Position numbers and translations under genes: made by a program
Origin: Benincasa hispida
Taxonomy: Eukaryota; Streptophyta; Magnoliopsida; Cucurbitales; Cucurbitaceae
Direction: 5' to 3'
Length of the DNA: 64,000 bases
Assembly: GCF_009727055.1 (NCBI RefSeq)
Contig: NC_052354.1
Location: 52,252,860 to 52,316,859, forward strand
Notes under the pieces: model-generated
Database searches by the model: none
What the model was told of the DNA's origin: nothing
What the model saw: the letters and a program-made list of their open reading frames with translations, nothing else
Part shown: positions 23,190 to 33,669 of the stretch, one piece after another
Position numbering within the stretch: the first letter of the stretch is position 1
Layout: every line of letters starts with the position of its first letter

Positions 23190-23550
23190 AGTGATAGTGT
23201 ACTGTTCATGTAACAAGTGGCAAGCATTAGACATTCCATGCTCGCATTTTATGGCCGTTTGCTCACATTTTAACATGAACTACGAATATTTATTGAGGAC
23301 TACTACAAATTGTCAACGTATGCTGAATGTTACTCTTATCCCTGTACCGCATGAAGATTACTGGATACGCACCTTAATATGCCCGTCTTATCCATCGTTG
23401 TTGAGAAGACCTGGTAGACCGAAAAGTTCAAGTTATCACAACGAGATGGATTGGACAGAACCAGCCATTCGACAACGATGTAGATTTTGTAACCAGTTAG
23501 GACATAATCGAGGAAGTGTCCTTCGTTACTAAGACGGGCTCCAGATAGTT
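23190..23550 (+). pseudogene. MuDR-type transposase 3' end, copy 1
   Basis: The plus strand shows a SWIM zinc-binding motif, CSCNKWQALDIPCSHFMAVC, then, after frame changes, EDYWI, RRPGRPKSSS and a CCHC knuckle CRFCNQLGHNR. The final cysteine of the knuckle is lost here by a missing base, while copy 2 keeps it. SWIM and CCHC motifs in this order are typical of the C-terminal part of MuDR transposases. The catalytic N-terminal part is not present. Confidence 0.65.
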
Positions 23551-23569
23551 AGGGATTGAATAATAAATA

Positions 23570-24410
23570 ATTTTTTTATTATATATTCATTTTATTGTAT
23601 ATTAAATTTTTTATTATAATTTATTGTATATTCAATTTTTTTTTTATAATAATCTACTGTATATTCAATTTTTTTTTTGTAATCAATAAAGTTTTACATT
23701 ATAATAATCTAACATATTCAATTTATAGTATAATAATATAATATATTCAATTTATTGTCCAATGATTATTCAATTATAGTATAATAATCTAATATATTCA
23801 ATTATAGTATAATAATCTAATATATTTAATTTATTGTCTAATGATTATTCAATTATAGTATGATTATTAGCTCTTTTTTTTCTCTTTTTTATATATATTT
23901 CTATGGAAAGTTCAAATAAAGTGAAGACTCTCCGCTCTCTCCTAAGATCTTGCTCTCTTAATCTCGCTCTCTCCTACGATCTCACTCTCTTAGTCTCGCT
24001 CTCTCCTAAGATCTCGCTCTCGTTCTCTCGCTCTCTCTGTTATTGTTGTTATTTTTCCATTAATGATTACTAGCTTTCATTTCTTCTGGAACAATCACAA
24101 ACACTTTTTTGATTATGAATCTACTACCAGAAACTCAATGCGTAATCTTAGCATTCAATATGTATTCCTGAATAATCTCAATTTTTCAATTATTCAACCA
24201 TTTCATTTTACCAAGTTCAATGTTAGTCAGATTAGTCAATATAAACTAAATTCACTCTCTCCAACATTCTTGCTTTGAATCTCGCTCTCTCCTAAAATAT
24301 CGCTTTGAATCTCGCTCTCTCTTAAAATCTCGTTCAACATCTCGCTCTTTCCTACTATTCTCGCTTTGAATCTCACCCTCTCCTTAATCTGCTTCAGCCC
24401 ACTTATCTCC
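23570..24410. repeat. AT-rich repeats and CTCGCTCT array, copy 1
   Basis: Tandem-like words TATATTCAATTTATT and ATAGTATAATAATCTAA at 23570-23870, then degenerate CTCGCTCTCTCCTAAGATCT arrays at 23930-24040 and 24255-24390. The same block lies about 3.35 kb to the right in copy 2. Confidence 0.7.
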
Positions 24411-24859
24411 TTAATCGCTTTGAAGTTTCAACATATGTGTAACCTTCGACAACCTAATATACAAAATTTTGTTTGTAGACAAAGCTAATTCGGAATTGTC
24501 TTTCATTCCAAGGCATAACTTGTATCCATGCACTTCATATTCGTCTGGAGTTCGCTCCCAGAATAATAGCCATCCCCACCCCCTCACGTCAATCCCAAAG
24601 CCTCTGTCTAATTCGAAATGATAACAAAATGCATAGGTTGTTAGAAGCAGCTCGAGTACACAGATACATGTAGTATACCATCTCATTACTTTATTTCTTT
24701 CATATGAGGGAAAAAGAAAAGTAATAACCTGCAATCTCGAGGGTGGATGTGTGTCGAAACTTCAACCTTCGATAACCTAAGCGAGATTCGCGAGATTTCC
24801 CTTGTCGAGGGTTGAAGTTTCGGCCTATTGTTTGTTTCCAAGTTTTTCTTTGTTCGTTA

Positions 24860-24884
24860 NNNNNNNNNNNNNNNNNNNNNNNNN
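24860..24884. other. Assembly gap of 25 N
   Basis: A fixed-size gap exactly at the join between the two copies of the PMD element interior. Confidence 0.95.
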
Positions 24885-25075
24885 GCCTAACATAATCAGT
24901 TTAATTTTGCGTCTGTGTCATAGGGGACAACTCTTCCACATTATTTGCAACCTCATCAAACTCATCCTCTTCCCGAATAGGTCCTCTACGTCTAGGAGCT
25001 GGTGGAGGAACAATAGGTATATCGTACATATAATGAATTTCCTCCATTTAGCTTTGGTTGTCACTATATATTAGC
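24885..25075 (-). pseudogene. Proline-rich exon of the PMD protein, copy 2
   Basis: On the minus strand the exon reads YDIPIVPPPAPRRRGPI and EEDEFDEVANNVEEL, a proline-rich and acidic stretch between the PMD core and the basic C-terminal tail. It borders the gap, so its 3' end is uncertain. Confidence 0.45.
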
Positions 25076-25354
25076 AAGAACCTGGTTCAGATCATTCGCA
25101 ACCTCACGGAGTCTACTGTTGTTTGATCTCTGTGAATTATGAAACAATTAGACAATATTTAAATAAATTTAAATTAAAAAAAATTAGATAATATTCATTC
25201 ATTTACCAGATGACTCACGGCTGCTCCCGAACGAGTGATGTAGCGCTTGTGATATTATTATACTAATGAATATATTCTTGGAGTGACATCTGTGTCAAAC
25301 TGTTCAAGAGAAACCCCCACTGCAATAAACCTTGCACGATAGTGTTCATCGCCA

Positions 25355-25612
25355 CTACCAAATGTGCAACTTTTTGGACCAATCTCTAGTCCTTAGGTCA
25401 ATATCATGTAGTACGGGTTCAGTATTACAAGGTGATGGGACATCCTGCTGAAAATCGAATTGTATCATCACCCTATCAGGAAGATGCCACTCACCAATGT
25501 GAAAATATATGAGAGGACTCATCGTCCGCCATATGTTTTGACCATTCGTACAAAAATTAGGCAAAGTATGCACAATAATTTTGTACGGCTCCCAAATAAA
25601 CCTGAAACACAA
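25355..25612 (-). pseudogene. PMD domain exon, copy 2 (open)
   Basis: An open stretch of 85 codons on the minus strand with EPYKIIVHTLPNFCT, IWRTMSPLIYFHIGEWHLPD and CNTEPVLHDIDLRTRDWSKK. These are characteristic words of the C-terminal half of transposon-borne PMD (aminotransferase-like mobile domain) proteins. In contrast to the same exon in copy 1, it is free of stops, which supports copy 2 as the accurate version. Function of such proteins in the transposon is not known. Confidence 0.6.
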
Positions 25613-25869
25613 AATATTATATTAGAGAATATTAAAGACAAATACAATAAAAATGTGAATAAAATAATCAATTAGGTTTAGTGTAATGTACCTGTTCAGG
25701 TTGAAGCAGATCAAACATGTATCTATACTGGTTGACTACAAGTGTCGTATCCTAGTCACACAAATTTGTTTCTCTACCTAAATTTTTTAAATTGATAATT
25801 TAGAATTTTAAATTAACTAGATTAGTGATATAAAAAATTAAAATTGAATTAAAACAACATACCGAGAAC

Positions 25870-26470
25870 CGTAGGCTCGTCCAACTAACTGAGTGTCATT
25901 AACATGATGTAGCTATGGAGCCATTGTTGGAAATCGCTCCCAAGCCCATAGTTGCAAAAGTACGAGAGACCCAACTATCTCTCGAACCTCAGGTCTTGTT
26001 GCTTTTCATAATTGTCTATATACATGCCAAGCATGCCTCCACCCCACGAATACTGTCCCACATTATGGAGGTTAGCTAACAGTGGCAGGAACATCAAGTG
26101 AACAAAATGACTTGATTTATCTGAAAACAGACTTCCACCCATCATTTGTAGTATATATGCTCGTGCATATCTTTATGACGATTTCCTCGTTTGCATCATC
26201 TGTGAGCTCACGAAATTGTGTTCTTAACCATATTAAACTATTAACCTCGATTCTTTAATCTTGTCAGCAGGTGGGGTCGCACCGAGGTACATTTGACAAA
26301 CTTCTAACTAGTCATTGTACATCACTCCGGTGACCGGCTCACCATCAACAGGTAACCCCAACAACACTTTCTATATCTTGTAGAGTGATAGTGCACTATC
26401 CAACAGACATATGGAATATATGCATCTCGGGCCTCCATCTCTCGACTAAGGTTGTGATCAGATGATTGAG
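25870..26470 (-). pseudogene. PMD core region, copy 2
   Basis: On the minus strand, RPEMHTFHMSVG, CTITLQDIEVLLGLPVDGE and PVTGVMYND (about 26470-26300) are followed by NSLIWLRTQFREL, EEIVIRYARAYILQMMGG and KSSHFVHLMFLPLLANL (about 26270-26080). The order and words are those of plant mobile domain proteins. Some frame breaks remain, and introns were not resolved. The 5' end of the gene runs into the transposase fragment and is missing. Confidence 0.55.
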
Positions 26471-26539
26471 GAGAGTAACATTCAGCATACGTTGACAATT
26501 TGTAGAGTAATAGTGTACACTTCTATGTCTTGTAGAGTG

Positions 26540-26901
26540 ATAGTGTACTGTTCATGTAACAAGTGGCAAGCATTAGACATTCCATGCTCGCATTTTATGG
26601 CCGTTTGCTCACATTTTAACATGAACTACGAATATTTTATTGAGGACTACTACAAATTGTCAACGTATGCTGAATGTTACTCTTATCCCTGTACCGCATG
26701 AAGATTACTGGATCACGCACCATTAATATGCCCGTCTTATCCATCGTTGTTGAGAAGACCTGGTAGACCGAAAAGTTCAAGTTATCACAACGAGATGGAT
26801 TGGACAGAACCAGCCATTCGACAACGATGTAGATTTTGTAACCAGTTAGGACATAATCGAAGGAAGTGTCCTTCGTTACTAAGACGGGCTCCAGATAGTT
26901 A
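26540..26901 (+). pseudogene. MuDR-type transposase 3' end, copy 2
   Basis: The plus strand carries the SWIM motif CSCNKWQALDIPCSHFMAVC, then NMNYEYFIEDYYKLSTYAE, EDYWI and, after frame changes, a complete CCHC knuckle whose bases at about 26835-26872 encode CRFCNQLGHNRRKC, then a stop near 26900. It lies tail-to-head against the PMD exons. The bases just before the SWIM motif (26480-26560) are an inverted scrap of PMD and transposase sequence, so the upstream transposase was lost by rearrangement. Confidence 0.65.
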
Positions 26902-26904
26902 GGG

Positions 26905-27735
26905 ATTGAATAATAAATAATTTTTTTTATTATATATTCATTTTATTGTATATTAAATTTTTTATTATAATTTATTGTATATTCAATTTTTTTTATAATA
27001 ATCTACTGTATATTCAATTTTTTTTTGTAATCAATAAAGTTTTACATTATAATAATCTAACATATTCAATTTATAGTATAATAATATAATATATTCAATT
27101 TATTGTCCAATGATTATTCAATTATAGTATAATAATCTAATATATTCAATTATAGTATAATAATCTAATATATTTAATTTATTGTCTAATGATTATTCAA
27201 TTATAGTATGATTATTAGCTCTTTTTTTCTCTTTTTTTTATATATATTTCTATGGAAAGTTCAAATAAAGTGAAGACTCTCGCTCTCTCCTAAGATCTTG
27301 CTCTCTTAATCTCGCTCTCTCCTACGATCTCACTCTCTTAGTCTCGCTCTCTCCTAAGATCTCGCTCTCGTTCTCTCGCTCTCTCTGTTATTGTTGTTAT
27401 TTTTCCATTAATGATTACTAGCTTTCATTTCTTCTGGAACAATCACAAACACTTTTTTGATTATGAATCTACTACCAGAAACTCAATGCGTAATCTTAGC
27501 ATTCAATATGTATTCCTGAATAATCTCAATTTTTCAATTATTCAACCATTTCATTTTACCAAGTTCAATGTTAGTCAGATTAGTCAATATAAACTAAATC
27601 TCACTCTCTCCAACATTCTTGCTTTGAATCTCGCTCTCTCCTAAAATATCGCTTTGAATCTCGCTCTCTCTTAAAATCTCGTTCAACATCTCGCTCTTTC
27701 CTACTATCTCGCTTTGAATCTCACCCTCTCCTTAA
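26905..27735. repeat. AT-rich repeats and CTCGCTCT array, copy 2
   Basis: Same order as 23570-24410: AT-rich TATATTCAAT words, then CTCGCTCTCTCCTAAGATCT arrays at 27275-27390 and 27600-27730. Differences from copy 1 are mostly one-base indels. Confidence 0.7.
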
Positions 27736-28094
27736 TCTGCTTCAGCCCACTTATCTCCTTAATCGCTTTGAAGTTTCAACATATGTGTAACCTTCGACAA
27801 CCTAATATACAAAATTTTGTTTGTAGACAAGCTAATTCGGAATTGTCTTTCATTCCAAGGCATAACTTGTATCCATGCACTTCATATTCGTCTGGAGTTC
27901 GCTCCCAGAAATATAGCCATCCCCACCCCTCACGTCAATCCCAAAGCCTCTGTCTAATTCGAAATGATAACAAAATGCATAGGTTGTTAGAAGCAGCTCG
28001 AGTACACAGATACATGTAGTATACCATCTCATTACTTTATTTCTTCTATGAGGGAAAAAGAAAAGTAATAAACCTGCAATCTCGAGGGTGGATG

Positions 28095-28285
28095 TGTGTC
28101 GAAACTTCAACCTTCGATAACCTAGGTCGAGTTCTCAACGTTTGACCTCCACATTAGTCGAATTCTCAACGTTCGATCTGTAGCCTCGAACTCCCAAAAC
28201 AACAATATTTCTCTAATGAGTTTCAAACAACAATATTTCTCTAATAAATTTTGAAAACAACAATATTAATATTAAAGGTCCCTTT
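28095..28285 (-). repeat. Right inverted-repeat arm of the PMD element
   Basis: Inverted version of the left arm: GTCGA..CTCAACGTT words, then three AAAACAACAATATT-like words. Confidence 0.5.
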
Positions 28286-28310
28286 ATTCTAAGGTTTGAA
28301 AAATAATTCT

Positions 28311-29370
28311 TTAAAGAGGCATTTGGGACAAAGAGGGGAGTTTTAAATTTCAAGTACTTGTGAACCGCGGTGAGTTGTGAATACTCCTAAAGCCCCCACA
28401 TTCTTAAGAAGTTAATAAATTTTAAATTGATGTTCGGGACAACTTGAGAAATGTCTAATTTTAAAAGACATTTTTGGAAAATATCTATACCTATTTTTCT
28501 CTTCAAAAATGTCTAGAAATAAAAAAATCTTTAATTTATTTAATTTAAAATAGACGATTCTGCTCTTCCTAAAAAATTGTAATAATACAAGTATTTAAAC
28601 ACGAAATCTAATACAAAAGCATCGAATCAAAAGAAAATAAATCAAATCTATAATCTAGATTACGAAATCAAAATGAAATCCTACAAAAATTAGCAAATCT
28701 AAAAACAAAAAATGACTAACATTTTTTCGGCAAAAGAAATAGGGACATGATGGAAAAAATAAAAAATATCGAAAACTCAAACTAAAACTATAAACATTTA
28801 CAGGAATGCAAGTTACCCTATTATTGCATGGAGGAGCTTTACAATGTAAAACTCAGTACCAATATACATCAAATCAAAATGAAGTCTTTTGACTTAATGT
28901 GAAGTTTTAATATCTACGGTGTGTGCGTGCATATATGGGTGGATAGATGGATTGATGTAGGTGAGTGAATGGGTGTGCGTGTGGGAAAATGAACGAGGCA
29001 GGAAATATATCAAACCTTCCACTCAATTCTATATTTTGTTATTTACTTTCTACATATGTTTTAGAAAAAAGTGGCCAAGTTGTAAAAATTAAAGAAAAAC
29101 AGTTTTCAAAAACTTTTTTTTTTTTTTTTAACAATTCGACTAAACTTGTTTTTTTTTTTAAAGTTTGACTAGAAATTAAATGTTTCTTTAAGATGGGTCA
29201 ATTTCAAAAAAACGAAATTGTTATTAAATGGTGCCTAGATAGTTTTTGAACAAGACTTTAAATTTGTTAAGTTTGAAAATTAATAACCTAATTGCAACTT
29301 AATCCAAAATTTAGGGACTCAAATGTAACTTTACCTAAAATCTATCATAAAAATTGATGAATATTTAGGA
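28311..29370. other. AT-rich intergenic DNA
   Basis: About 1 kb without a recognisable gene. It includes a GT-rich patch near 28920-28985 and T runs near 29105-29160. Confidence 0.5.
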
Positions 29371-29550
29371 GTTTTTTGTACAGATAACCTCCTTGCACAC
29401 GTGTTTATGTTTTTAATCTGTCACCCACAAATGTATGATATCTAACCTTTTGCTTACATCATAGGGCACTTTTAGCCTTCAAAGTGACATCATGTTCGTG
29501 TTGAATTTCCTAGCCCTATGGTGGATGATCCCTCATCCGATGACATGGCG
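29371..29550 (+). repeat. Outer left TIR arm of the Mutator-like element
   Basis: About 180 bp matching, in inverted orientation, 33496-33669. It stops where the LTR begins and continues logically at GCGTAAACTTCAC (31482). Confidence 0.65.
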
Positions 29551-29858
29551 TTGTTGGGATGTATGTTCTAAAGCCTCGTAGCTAATAAGTTATTTGAAAT
29601 AATGGTTGATTATTTTATATATGCAATTATTGATTGAGGAAAGATTCCAAGTTATTTTATGTAATTTGAACAATATGATATACAAATGGATCATGTTCAA
29701 GTAATAACCTAAATGATCTGTAGTATATGGATAAGTTTGGCTGTCTTATCCTTATGATACTATAGATGCGGTCCACTTTGTAGATGTTACAAGAGTTGTA
29801 GTGTTATAAACAATTTGATCTAAATCGTTCATGTGGAGATATTTGAGTGGAGGTGTCC

Positions 29859-29877
29859 TATACAAAGAGTTTGTATA
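29859..29877 (+). other. Conserved LTR hairpin, copy B
   Basis: Stem TATACAAA / TTTGTATA of 8 bp around the loop GAG. The covarying pair is A-T here. Confidence 0.65.
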
Positions 29878-29954
29878 AAACCGGATCATGAAATGATTAT
29901 TCTATCTTTATAACACTGTTGACTGAAGAGATTAACATTTCATAGGATGATCGT

Positions 29955-30308
29955 TAGGGTTGGCAAAAATCCCTGCGAGGTCGGGTGCCCGCGGGTCCCC
30001 ACCTCAATCGGGGCAAAAAATCCTCGGTTTGACCGGGGATGGGGGTCAAACTGGGGATCCTAACTAGATCCCCGGTCGGGGAGGAGGCAAGGACGGGGAT
30101 ATACGTACCTACATACATACATACATACTGTATGCATGCATGCATGCATGCATACATACATACACACACATATATATATATATGGGGATAGGTCCCTGTG
30201 GGGAATCCCCATTCCCACCTTCAATTTGCAGGGATAGGGGGAAATACCCCCTGCGGGATGGGGATGGGGAGTCCCTCCACCCCGCCCTGACCCCATTGTC
30301 AACCCTAA
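29955..30308. mobile_element. hAT-like MITE inside LTR copy B
   Basis: The ends are inverted: TAGGGTTGGCAA on the left and TTGTCAACCCTA on the right. Flanks are ATGATCGT (29947-29954) and ATGGCCGT (30309-30316), an 8-bp duplication with two mismatches, the size typical of hAT transposases. The interior is G- and C-rich (GGGGATGGGG words) around a palindromic microsatellite. It interrupts the LTR sequence that is continuous in the other family members. Confidence 0.7.
30105..30182. repeat. Compound CATA/CATG/CA/TA microsatellite
   Basis: Runs of ACAT, then GCAT repeats, then ACAT, CA and TA repeats, forming a near palindrome in the centre of the MITE. The open frames across it are by-products of the repeat. 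Confidence 0.85.
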
Positions 30309-31480
30309 TGGCCGTAGGTAACTCAACTTAATCTTGAGTGAGTTATGCATTCTTGTCTATGAGAACAATTCTTTGATTTGTATGGGTGAGAGTGGCCTAA
30401 GTTATCGACTTAATAAGCCTACCATTTTGGAGATTTGTCCAAGTAAGGAACTTGGAACATAGCTTTACAAGATGAAAGTCACTCATTCCCTTTTTAAGAG
30501 TAAGTAGATGAATTGCTTCCTTAAGTGCTGACTCTAGATCTTGAACAATGGGGTCCCCCTTTCATTAGCTCGAGAAGGTTTTGTTTATGGTCCTTGTTCA
30601 TTAAAGTATGAGTGGAACTTAAGGAGTAAGAAGTAATTACAAGGCTAAAACGGTAATTTGACCTAGATGTAGTTACAAGCAATTCGTGAAGGGTTGACTT
30701 ACTGATAATTAGTTATATCCATGGACACAAATATATTCTATAGTTCGAAGAGTGTAGTTGTGGGTCTTTAGTGGAGTGACCATGATTAATTTAATTAAAA
30801 AGTTTTATAAATTAATCCTGAATCATTGTAGCTTCTAATTCGTAGGCATATTAGATCCCTCTGCTTGTTCACTAAGGATAAAACAATGAATATTTAGTTT
30901 TTGAAGAATTTGAATTGTTCAAATTATAAGGGAATTTAAGTTAATTGAACATGATTCAATTAATGTAATGATGTAGATACATTATATTATAAAGTTAATT
31001 TTGAATGAGAATAATATATTTGAATAAGATTTAAATATTAAATAATATGAATAAAATTCATAGTATAACTATAGGTTAAATTTGATATATGAATATAGAT
31101 TAAATAATATGAATAAGATTTAAATATTAAACTCTCTCAATCTCTCGTCATTCAAAATCACAGAAAATCTCTTCTCAGTCTTCCAAAAAAGTTTCCACAA
31201 ACCTTTTCCTTGCCAGAGAATAGTGAGGAAGATTCTGATGGTGGTGACCTGTTCGAGACCAAAGAAGAGTTGCTAAGATCATGATCACAACGAAGATTTG
31301 GAGAAGATATTGAAGAAAGTATTCAAAGGTAATCTCTTTTCATTGAATTCTCCACAGTATAAAGCATGCTTAGTTAGAACATTTTTAATTTCTTTGTATT
31401 TTTTTTTTATATATTTGGAACGTAAATTAAAAACACATACATTCATGCGCTTCTGCATGAGATTCAATTCCTTCAAGCCC

Positions 31481-31985
31481 TGCGTAAACTTCACTTTTTA
31501 ATGATTGCTTCCATGCACCGTCACTCGCGATAGATAGGCCCATCACAGCCCGACGCCATTTGCTAAGCCCTGTCCCAATTTCAAAACAAAAGGCATGATT
31601 TCAAAATTCTTACACTATTCAAATATCAACAATTGTTTCCACGCACCTTCCACTCGCGATAGGGATCTGCATCCCAACTCGATGTCATTTGAAAGGCCCT
31701 ATCCTGATTTCAAAACAAAAACACAATTTTAAAATTTAACAACGGTTCAAATGTTCAATGATTACTTCCAGCAATGTAACTTGCCTTAGGAAGGCCTATC
31801 CCAGCCTGAAACCACATGTAATTCCTTATCCTTATTTTAAAACAAAACGCGATTTCAACATTTTTACATTGTTCACATATTCAATAATTTTTTCCATGCA
31901 CTTTCCACTCACGATAAGGAAGCGCATTTGAGCGCGATGTCATCTTCAAAGTCCTGTCTTGGTTTCAAAATATAGCACAATTTTA
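31481..31985 (+). repeat. Inner left TIR of the Mutator-like element, four tandem units
   Basis: About four copies of a roughly 125-bp unit with the shared words TTCCATGCAC, CACTCGCGATA, CGACGCCATTTG-like and TTTCAAAACAAAA. It mirrors 33010-33495. Confidence 0.7.
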
Positions 31986-31989
31986 AAAT

Positions 31990-32860
31990 TTAACACATTG
32001 ACATTGATTGGAGAAGCGCGATTTAATAGAGTATCCCCTAAGTCCAAATCACAATGGGTATGTTCATTACCTCTATCCTCGTTGGTGATTATTTCGATTA
32101 TAAGATAATGTTGGTTGCATGTTTCCCTTTTGTGTCTTAGACTCGCACACCTAGTGCACTTTTGAGTTGGGCGGTGTTCTCCAGCGAATGGAATCTTGTT
32201 GACACGTGGCCTACCAACACTACTTGCTATCTTTGGGGGGTAGGACAATACATTCCATGTATTGTGGTGGTTTCTTCCATTCAGAGACATGTCTAACCAA
32301 GAATATTGATTATGAATATATTAGGATGAGAGATTCCACACTATAAGCTTTATTACAAAGAGTGTAGGGGTTAATGCTCATTGACCTTGCAACGACTACT
32401 GCATATGAGCATGGAATTTCCAAGTAGTCGAACTTTTTGCATATGCATTGATGTATGTGTATGTTGATGATCCTATCCAAGTGGTCGTCCTTGACGATGA
32501 ATGTATGATAGTCAATTGGTCTTACGTGGTACCATCTACCATTCTCAAAGTCCTCAACCACCCGCTTTTCGACAAACTCCAAAAATAAAGGCATACATGC
32601 GGGGCACTGGTTTCTACGTTCAAAAAACTATTCCTGGAGCTTCTCTTTGACAAACTCAAGTAACGATATAATTAGTAGCAATCTTGCTTCAGATGTGCAT
32701 TGTTTCTTGTCATGTTGTTATATCGTTTCGTACTTTGATGGACCTGGGTCCATCGTTTCAAGCCGATGTTCTCCAGGTAATGTGTCACAGCCCCATCCTT
32801 GAATCCACGTAATTCTTCCCAATACATGTTGAACTCTGACATTGTAAACTTAAAATACTT
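31990..32860 (-). pseudogene. MuDR-type transposase C-terminal part, degenerate
   Basis: Read on the minus strand in three pieces. 32860-32600 contains MYWEELRGF and LENIGLKRW. 32594-32310 contains FENGRWYHV and a SWIM motif CICKKFDYLEIPCSYAVVVA, in which the usual CSH reads CSY, so a zinc ligand is lost. 32290-31990 ends with GRPRVNKIPF and a CCHC knuckle CTRCASLRHKRETC. Order and motifs fit MuDR transposases, but the N-terminal catalytic part is missing and stops separate the pieces. It cannot drive transposition. Confidence 0.75.
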
Positions 32861-33009
32861 GTTTTATTCTTTCAATGTTAATTTTATTAATAGATGCGAT
32901 TGGAAGGAGCGGGTAGATGAAGAAAAGCTTCTTAAGAAGACTTGATTCCACGACGGTCAAAATTCGCAAGAACGTTGAATCAAGATTCTCCATTCATTAT
33001 GTCAAATTT

Positions 33010-33495
33010 ATTAGTCGCGCTTTTGTTTCAAAATTGGACAGTGCTTTGGGTTTGGGTGGACCTTCCTACCGCGAATAGACGATGCGTGGAGACAATAGTT
33101 AAGCTCTTCGAATAGTATAAAAAATTTGAAATCACACTTTTGTTTTGAAACCATTTTGCAGATGGCATCAGGTTGGGATGGGCCTCTCTATCGCAAGTGA
33201 CGGTGCGTGGAAGTAATCATTAAACATTTGAACAGTTATAGAATTTTAAAATAGCGCTTTGTTTTGAAATCGAGATACGGCTTTTTAGGAGGTATCTGGC
33301 TGGGATGCGCATCCCTATCACGAGAGGAAAGTGCGTGGAAACAATCATTGAACATTTGGACAGTGTAAGAATTTTGAAATCCCGCTTTTGTTTTAAAATT
33401 AGAATAAGGCTTCGCATATGGCGTCGAGCTGGGATAGGTCTCTCTATCACGAGTGATGGTGTGTGGAAGCAATTGTTAAAAAGTGAAGTTTACGC
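33010..33495 (-). repeat. Inner right TIR of the Mutator-like element, four tandem units
   Basis: Inverted tandem units with TGCGTGGAA, TATCACGAG and TTTTGTTTTGAAAT-like words, ending GTGAAGTTTACGC, which mirrors GCGTAAACTTCAC at 31482. Confidence 0.7.
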
Positions 33496-33669
33496 TAGGT
33501 CATGTCATTGGATGAGGGATCATCCACCATCGAGCTAGGAAGTTCAACTCGAACACGATGTTCCTTTGAAGATTGAAAGTATTCATGACGTAAATAAAAG
33601 GTTAGATATGATACATTTATAGAGGGGTCAAAAAAATATAAACACGGGAGACTCATCTATAAAACTAAC

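Larger units (their letters stand above)
20720..24859. repeat. Noisy first copy of the PMD element interior, probable assembly artefact
   Basis: This stretch repeats, in the same order and orientation, material found at 19560-19690 and then at 24885-28130: C-terminal exon (20720-20930), proline-rich exon (20970-21240), PMD exon (21717-22230), PMD core (22500-23130), transposase 3' end (23190-23550), AT-rich repeats and CTCGCTCT array. It differs mainly by small insertions and deletions that wreck the frames, especially before 22300, and far less by substitutions. It ends at a 25-N gap. The pattern fits uncorrected long-read sequence used to extend into a gap. Confidence 0.6.
18650..28310. mobile_element. 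Mutator-like element carrying plant mobile domain exons (composite, partly duplicated)
   Basis: The left flank (about 18690-18930) and the right flank (about 28095-28285) are related in inverted orientation. Both hold repeated AATATTGTTGTTTT words on the outside and GTCGA..TTGAA words on the inside, and both are followed by GAGCGAGA / CTCGCTCT repeats. Between them lie PMD exons on the minus strand and a MuDR-type transposase 3' end on the plus strand. PMD genes are known to travel with Mutator-like and gypsy transposons. The outer limits are approximate and no target duplication was found. The segment 20720-24859 is probably a false second copy. Confidence 0.5.
29552..31475 (+). repeat. Long LTR, copy B, solo, inserted in a Mutator TIR
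   Basis: Begins TGTTGGGATG and is related over most of its length to the LTR at 10324, including the hairpin at 29859-29877. The likely end is TTCCTTCA at 31475. No internal region or second LTR is attached, so it is a solo LTR. It is 1.92 kb long, including a 354-bp hAT-like MITE. The bases before it, GGCGT, resemble TGCGT a few bases after it; a clean 5-bp duplication is not seen. Confidence 0.65.
29371..33669 (-). mobile_element. Mutator-like element with long compound TIRs, interrupted by an LTR
   Basis: The outer left arm, 29371-29550, and the outer right arm, about 33496-33669, are inverted copies (shared words GTGGATGATCCCTCATC and ATATCTAACCTTTT). The left arm resumes after an inserted LTR at about 31476. 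Inner arms (31481-31985 and 33010-33495) are made of inverted tandem units. Between them is a MuDR-type transposase remnant on the minus strand. Without the LTR the element is about 2.4 kb. No convincing 9-bp target duplication was found, so the outer limits may be off by a few tens of bases. Confidence 0.65.

Noticed and set aside
29954..30350. Open frames with C, M, Y and H repeats
   Set aside because: They are produced by the CATA/CATG microsatellite and G-rich MITE ends, in both directions.
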